A stretch of DNA of 9,544 nucleotides. Origin: Pseudomonadota bacterium (lineage in GTDB: Bacteria; Pseudomonadota; Gammaproteobacteria; Steroidobacterales; Steroidobacteraceae). The stretch is from contig JAKCEJ010000088.1 of the NCBI GenBank assembly GCA_021838065.1, positions 1-9,544 of the forward strand, in the 5' to 3' direction. The translations under genes and the position numbers were made by a program. Shown piece by piece: positions 5,820 through 9,544 of this stretch (position 1 is the first letter of the stretch; every line of letters starts with the position of its first letter). A model generated the notes under the pieces. The model was not told the origin of the DNA, searched no databases, and worked only from the letters and a program-made list of their open reading frames with translations.

Positions 5820-6920
5820 ATGTCCTGCTCGGACGGCGCCCGTGAGGATGCTGCGCGCACCGAGCGTACCGCCGCGCAGTGTCCCGATGTTCTCGTCATC
5901 GGTCTCGGACCGGCGGGCGCGCGGGCGGCCGCCGTCGCCGCCACAGCAGGCTGCCGGGTGGTCGGCATTGAACGGCGCCCGAGGATCGGAGAGCCCGTGC
6001 AGTGCGCCGAGCTCGTCTCGAGCGCATTCACCGTCGAGGGTATGCGCTGGGATGCGGTGACCTCCCAGAGCGTCAGCCGGATGGTCACGGTGGTCGAAGG
6101 CGAGCCCCCGGAGAGCGCGGACGGCTTCGCCGGGCGGATGATCTCGCGGCGGCTCTTCGATCAACAGCTTGCGGCACTTGCCGCTGCGCGCGGCGCCCGC
6201 CTCATGCTCGGAGTCGCGGTCACCCGGTTGTGCGATGACGGGCGGGTGTGCCTGTCGAATGGGATGACGCTGAGGCCGCATGCGCTCGTGGGAGCCGACG
6301 GGCCGCGCTCACGGGTGGGCGCGGCGATCGGACAGTCGAACCGCGAGCTCGTCGTGGCGCGCCAGATCACGGTGCCGCTCGAGGCGCCGTATGATGCCAC
6401 CGACATCTTTCTCCGCGCCGAATATCACGGCGGCTACGGGTGGCTGTTCCCGAAGGGACGCGAGGCGAACCTCGGCGTCGGCGTCGACGCCCGCTCACGC
6501 GAGCGGCTGAAGCCGCTGCTCGAGGGACTGCGCGCGCAACTTGCCTCGGCCGGGCGCATCGGCGCCGCGGCGGCTGTCGGGCTGACCGGCGGGTTGATCC
6601 CCGTCGGCGGGCGCATGACGGCGAGCGGTTGTCTTGGAGCGGTTCCGGTGGCACTCGCCGGCGATGCGGCGGGATTGACGAATCCCGTGACGGGGGCGGG
6701 TATCGAGGCGGCGGTGCGCTCCGGGGAGCTCGCCGGCCTCGCCGTTGCCGGCTGGCTCGGCGGGCGGCGCACGGCGCTGCAAGACTACGAAGAAGAGCTC
6801 TCCGATCTGTATGACGGCGCATATGCGCGCGCTCAACGGCATCGGCGCGAGGTGCTGCACTGCGCCAGCGCGAGCAGCCTGCGGCGCGGATGGATCAGTT
6901 CCCCGGAGTACTGGGCATGA
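5820..6920 (+). CDS. lipT: Geranylgeranyl-reductase-like FAD oxidoreductase, probably LipT
   Basis: 366 aa. Features in order: a 22-residue lead; a Rossmann FAD motif V-I-G28-L-G30-P-A-G33; a substrate-side motif H203-G-G-Y206-G-W208-L-F210-P211; and the FAD ribityl-binding motif G281-D-A-A-G285 followed by LTNPVTGAGI. This is the layout of the geranylgeranyl reductase / digeranylgeranylglycerophospholipid reductase family. The usual PxxYxWxFP has histidine in place of the first proline. Such a flavoprotein, LipT, accompanies the sHdr-specific lipoate assembly genes, where it is thought to supply or take electrons. Position right after lbpA and the repressor favours LipT over a chlorophyll or archaeal-lipid enzyme. 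AGGAGG at 5801-5806 lies a rather long 13 nt before the ATG, but no other start codon exists ahead of the Rossmann motif. It is the last + strand gene of the operon. Confidence 0.82.
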   Translation: MSCSDGAREDAARTERTAAQCPDVLVIGLGPAGARAAAVAATAGCRVVGIERRPRIGEPVQCAELVSSAFTVEGMRWDAVTSQSVSRMVTVVEGEPPESADGFAGRMISRRLFDQQLAALAAARGARLMLGVAVTRLCDDGRVCLSNGMTLRPHALVGADGPRSRVGAAIGQSNRELVVARQITVPLEAPYDATDIFLRAEYHGGYGWLFPKGREANLGVGVDARSRERLKPLLEGLRAQLASAGRIGAAAAVGLTGGLIPVGGRMTASGCLGAVPVALAGDAAGLTNPVTGAGIEAAVRSGELAGLAVAGWLGGRRTALQDYEEELSDLYDGAYARAQRHRREVLHCASASSLRRGWISSPEYWA

Positions 6921-6925
6921 GCGTC

Positions 6926-7984
6926 TCAGCGTCCGTGAGCGAGACGAGGCAGCACGTCGCTTGCGATGCACTCCAGGGACTCGCGCACCACATCGCTCGG
7001 CACGGCGCCGGCGCCGATGGAGCACAGGAGGTGCGTCACGCCGGCCTCGCGCAGGCGCTCGATGCGCTCCAGGCACTCTCCGGGCGTGCCGACAATGGCG
7101 AGCCCGGCGAGCTCCAGCACGCGCAGACGCGCCCCCAGTTTGAGCAGGCGCCGGAACCGCCCGAGCTGATGCATGTGCTCGTAGCTCGGCCAGAGACGCT
7201 CGAGCACCGGCGCCGTGACGCGAAGCAGCTCACCGTACGACCAACGCACGGCCCGATCCGCCAACTCCCGCGCTCGAACGCGATCCGGCAGGCACAGCAG
7301 CGCGACCGTCATGCCGATGCGCGGCGCGTGCTCGCTGCGCCAGGCCGACCGAAAGCGCTTCAGATCGGCGGCGATCATCGCCCAGGGCTTGAAGGGCCCG
7401 GCGAGCACGCCGAGACCCTCCCGGGCCGCCCACTCGAAGGTCTCGGGGCTGACCGCGGCGGTCCACAGCGGAGGATAGGGCCGTTGCAGGGGGCGGGGCA
7501 GCACGCTCACCGTGTCGAGTCGAAAGTGCTGGCCGTGGTGAACGATCGGCGCATCCGCGGCGGCGGCGCGCAGAATGGCGAGGGACTCCTCGACGAGCGC
7601 GCGGCTGTGGGCCGGCTCGGCGCCGAAGGCCGCGTATTCGTCCGGCGAGAATCCGCGCCCGATCCCAACCTCGAGCCGCGCGCCCGAGAGTACATCGAGC
7701 GTGCCGATCCGCTCGGCGACATGCAGAGGATGGTGATAAGGCAGGGGGATCACCCCGAGCCCGAGGCGCAGGCGGGTGGTGCGCTGCGCGAGCGCCGCGA
7801 GCAGCAGGTCCGGTTTGGACAGGTGCGAGTAACCGGGCATCAGGTGATGCTCGACCAGCCAGACCCCGTGGAACCCCAGCCGGTCCGCCAGCTCGATTTC
7901 CTCGAGCGCATCCGCATAGGCCTGCGCCTCCGAGCGCTCGAGCCACGGGGGCATGGCGAGTTCATAGAACAGATCGAGCAGCAC
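6926..7984 (-). CDS. LLM-class (luciferase-like) flavin-dependent monooxygenase
   Basis: 352 aa from a GTG start on the - strand; M-L-L-D-L-F-Y-E-L is a typical N-terminus of the family. Recognisable luciferase-like features are G37-F-H-G-V-W-L-V-E45-H-H (equivalent to the conserved EHH of bacterial luciferase alpha chains), VGIGRGFSPDEYAAFG near residue 110, and the C-terminal IVGTPGECLERIERLREAG. These enzymes use reduced flavin and oxygen for monooxygenation; the substrate cannot be read from sequence. Family members include alkanesulfonate and dimethyl sulfide monooxygenases, so a sulfur substrate is possible in this setting, but many members act on unrelated compounds and DmoA is considerably longer. 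The gene ends 5 nt from the lipT-like stop (convergent) and starts 16 nt from the diiron gene (divergent). A long + strand open frame over it (6890-7999) is a high-GC shadow. Confidence 0.9.
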   Translation of the reverse strand: MLLDLFYELAMPPWLERSEAQAYADALEEIELADRLGFHGVWLVEHHLMPGYSHLSKPDLLLAALAQRTTRLRLGLGVIPLPYHHPLHVAERIGTLDVLSGARLEVGIGRGFSPDEYAAFGAEPAHSRALVEESLAILRAAAADAPIVHHGQHFRLDTVSVLPRPLQRPYPPLWTAAVSPETFEWAAREGLGVLAGPFKPWAMIAADLKRFRSAWRSEHAPRIGMTVALLCLPDRVRARELADRAVRWSYGELLRVTAPVLERLWPSYEHMHQLGRFRRLLKLGARLRVLELAGLAIVGTPGECLERIERLREAGVTHLLCSIGAGAVPSDVVRESLECIASDVLPRLAHGR

Positions 7985-8000
7985 GCGAGATCACGCTGAG

Positions 8001-8870
8001 ATGGCGGGTGCATCGAGCCTAACCGAATTGCCGCAGATCCGGTACGAGGATCCGCTGGCTCGCATCGACTGGCAGGCCGTCGACCGCGAGTGTTGGTGGC
8101 TGCCGCCGCAACTGCTCTCCCTCGCCGGCGTGCCGCAGTTCGAGCGGCTTGACCTGAGGACGCGCCAGCGGCTCTCGCACCTGGAGTATGTGCATCTGCT
8201 CGAGGCGGGCTTGTGGCTCGAGTCGCAGTTCATGGCCCGCCTCGCGCATCTGGCGCATCGCTGTCCCGATGTCGGGCGGCGTGCCCGCTTTCTGCACGAA
8301 GTGCGCGAAGAAGCCGGCCACAGTCTGATGTTCGTCGAGCTGCTGCAGCGCAGCGGCTATGGGGTGGACAGCCGTCGCGCATTCGGCACGCGCGCGGTGG
8401 ACCTGCTGGGCGGGCTGTTATCGAGTCGCTCGGCGCTGTTTTGGGCCATGGTGGTCATCGGCGAGGAGCTGCCGGATCAGCTCAACCGCCGACTGCGGCG
8501 CGGCGTCGAGGAGGCGACCTTGAGCAGCGTCGTCTACCGGATCGCGGATATCCATACCCGGGATGAGGCCATGCACTGCGCGTTGGCGCGCGAGCAATGC
8601 CGCCAGAGCGCAGCGCAATGCCCGGCGTGGCAACGGGCCCTCCTGGCGCCGGCGTTGTCCTTCGCGATCGACCTGTACGCGAGGTATGTGTACTTCCCGT
8701 CGGCCTCGACGTACGAGCGCGCCGGGCTTGCACCGGCGCGGCTGTGGCGCGCGCGTGCGCACGCCAATCCCAACCGCCGCGCACAAGTGTCACAGATGCT
8801 TCGCCCGACGCTCGAGTTCCTCAATCGCAGCGGCTGGCGCGTGAGGAGCCGGTACGGTCCGCGCCGTTGA
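8001..8870 (+). CDS. AurF-like diiron oxygenase
   Basis: 289 aa. The full set of candidate diiron ligands of the AurF (p-aminobenzoate N-oxygenase) family is visible: E68 or E74 in helix 1, E104-A-G-H107, E155 or E156 in G-E-E-L-P, and H185-T-R-D-E189-A-M-H192. This HxxxExxH spacing matches AurF. AurF and CmlI oxidise aryl amines to nitro groups in antibiotic pathways, but most relatives in ordinary bacteria have no known substrate. The protein looks soluble and helical. The ATG gives a plausible family N-terminus (RYEDPLARIDW), although no strong ribosome binding site precedes it. No reductase or biosynthetic partner is in view except the divergent flavin monooxygenase. Family assignment is strong; function is unknown. 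Confidence 0.88.
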   Translation: MAGASSLTELPQIRYEDPLARIDWQAVDRECWWLPPQLLSLAGVPQFERLDLRTRQRLSHLEYVHLLEAGLWLESQFMARLAHLAHRCPDVGRRARFLHEVREEAGHSLMFVELLQRSGYGVDSRRAFGTRAVDLLGGLLSSRSALFWAMVVIGEELPDQLNRRLRRGVEEATLSSVVYRIADIHTRDEAMHCALAREQCRQSAAQCPAWQRALLAPALSFAIDLYARYVYFPSASTYERAGLAPARLWRARAHANPNRRAQVSQMLRPTLEFLNRSGWRVRSRYGPRR

Positions 8871-8963
8871 GTGCAAGCAAGTGCCGGTACCCGGCGGTCC
8901 GATCGCGCTCGGCATCACCCGGGCGTAGAGTAGGCGGCTCCAGGATTCATAGCGGAGATTGCC
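8871..8963 (+). other. Intergenic region, the longest without a gene
   Basis: 93 nt between the diiron oxygenase and the kinase gene. It contains a small hairpin (GCCGG-TAC-CCGGC at 8883-8895) without a following T-tract and a weak -10-like TAGAGT at 8926-8931 without a matching -35. A promoter for the kinase is expected here, but I cannot point to it with confidence. Confidence 0.4.
8954..8957 (+). promoter_or_regulatory. Ribosome binding site GGAG for the kinase gene
   Basis: GGAG lies 6 nt before the GTG at 8964, and 15 nt before the in-frame ATG at 8973. The spacing favours the GTG start. Confidence 0.45.
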
Positions 8964-9544
8964 GTGGTCCGGATGCTGGCACGCGAACTGGCCGCGCAGC
9001 TCGGTACCGATTGCGCCCCTGAGCCGCAGAGCACGGTCGCCGGCGGCAGCACGCACCGCTTCTACCGCTGGCGATGCGCATCCGGGTGGCTGTTCGTGAA
9101 AGTCGCCCGGAGCGAGGCGCTGGCGCAGTTTGCGGCCGAGGCGCAGGGCCTCACCGAACTGGCTCGGGCGGATGCGCTGCGTGTGCCGCGCGTCCGGGCT
9201 CAGGGGGTTGCGGGCGGGCATGCCTTCCTCGCGCTCGAGTGGATCGAGGCGGGGGTCACTGATGCGCGCAGCGAGCGGCGCCTCGGGGAGGGCCTCGCGG
9301 CGCTGCACGGCGTGCACGCCGAGCAATTCGGGTGGCACATCGATAACACGGTCGGCCCGACACCGCAGCTGAACGGCTGGTGCAGTGAGTGGGCTTCATT
9401 CTGGCGCGAGCGCCGGCTGGGTCCGCAGCTCGAGCTCGCCGCGCGCCGCGGCTTCGGCCGGCTGCTGGAAGCGCCCGGGGAGCGGTTGCTCGAGGCGCTC
9501 GGTGCGCTGCTCGGCGGGCATCGGCCGCAGGCATCGCTGCTGCA
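8964..9544 (+). CDS. Fructosamine/ketosamine kinase family protein (3' partial)
   Basis: 193 codons are visible and the frame runs off the window; the family is usually about 290 aa. Visible features are an ATP-binding lysine at K46 (L-F-V-K-V), an acidic helix downstream (AQFAAEAQGLTELA), LALEWIEAG, and the family signature F122-G-W-H-I-D-N-T-V-G-P-T-P-Q-L-N137 followed by W-x4-F-W-x-E-R-R-L. The window ends at Q-A-S-L-L, immediately before the expected catalytic H-G-D loop. Relatives phosphorylate ketosamines on glycated proteins so that the adduct falls off. The start is GTG 8964 by ribosome site spacing; ATG 8973 is the alternative. I see no link to the sulfur genes; it is probably a separate transcription unit. 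Confidence 0.9.
   Translation, partial: MVRMLARELAAQLGTDCAPEPQSTVAGGSTHRFYRWRCASGWLFVKVARSEALAQFAAEAQGLTELARADALRVPRVRAQGVAGGHAFLALEWIEAGVTDARSERRLGEGLAALHGVHAEQFGWHIDNTVGPTPQLNGWCSEWASFWRERRLGPQLELAARRGFGRLLEAPGERLLEALGALLGGHRPQASLL

Noticed and set aside
6922..6946. CGTCTC...GAGACG inverted repeat between the convergent genes as a terminator
   Set aside because: It has only a 6-bp stem with a 13-nt loop and no T-tract on either strand, and it lies mostly inside the flavin monooxygenase coding end.
6890..7999. 369-codon open frame on the + strand opposite the flavin monooxygenase
   Set aside because: The - strand product has full luciferase-like motifs; the + strand product is low-complexity Arg/Gly/Glu and overlaps the end of lipT.
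8883..8895. GCCGG-TAC-CCGGC hairpin after the diiron gene as a terminator
   Set aside because: The stem is 5 bp with a 3-nt loop and no U-run follows; such short GC palindromes are common at this base composition.
8790..9338. 182-codon open frame on the - strand across the diiron gene end and the kinase start
   Set aside because: It has no recognisable domain and overlaps the well-supported kinase reading frame.

Overview
The window is GC-rich, gene-dense bacterial DNA. It carries most of a sulfur-oxidising heterodisulfide reductase-like (sHdr) operon, followed by accessory redox genes. Codon usage and base composition look uniform, and I see no insertion sequences, tRNAs, rRNAs or CRISPR arrays. 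The gene set (sHdr plus a dedicated lipoate-binding protein) points to a chemolithotrophic or organosulfur-degrading sulfur oxidiser, probably a proteobacterium. The exact lineage cannot be read from the sequence.

Region 1 (1-4968) is the sHdr core in type I order: shdrB1 (5' end missing), shdrA, shdrH, shdrC2, shdrB2, then a small uncharacterised gene. shdrC1 would be expected just upstream of the window. The genes are all on the + strand, overlap by 4 nt or are 8-12 nt apart, and look co-transcribed. In the established model the sHdr complex oxidises protein-bound sulfane sulfur to sulfite in the cytoplasm, with FAD, [4Fe-4S] clusters and CCG-domain noncubane clusters. The lipoylated protein LbpA takes part as carrier or electron acceptor.

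Region 2 (5002-6920) continues the operon: lbpA (lipoate-binding GcvH-like carrier), a two-cysteine ArsR-family repressor that resembles sulfane-sulfur sensors such as SqrR, BigR and sHdrR, and a geranylgeranyl-reductase-like flavoprotein that resembles LipT of the sHdr-associated lipoate pathway. The other genes of that pathway (sLpl(AB), LipS1, LipS2), and the sulfur carriers TusA and DsrE, are not in the window.

Region 3 (6926-8870) holds a luciferase-like flavin monooxygenase on the - strand. It converges on the lipT-like gene and diverges, with only 16 nt between start codons, from an AurF-type diiron oxygenase on the + strand. Two oxygenases of unknown substrate directly beside an sHdr operon are the least explained part of the window. 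Region 4 (8964-end) begins a fructosamine/ketosamine kinase cut off just before its catalytic HGD motif; it is probably unrelated housekeeping.
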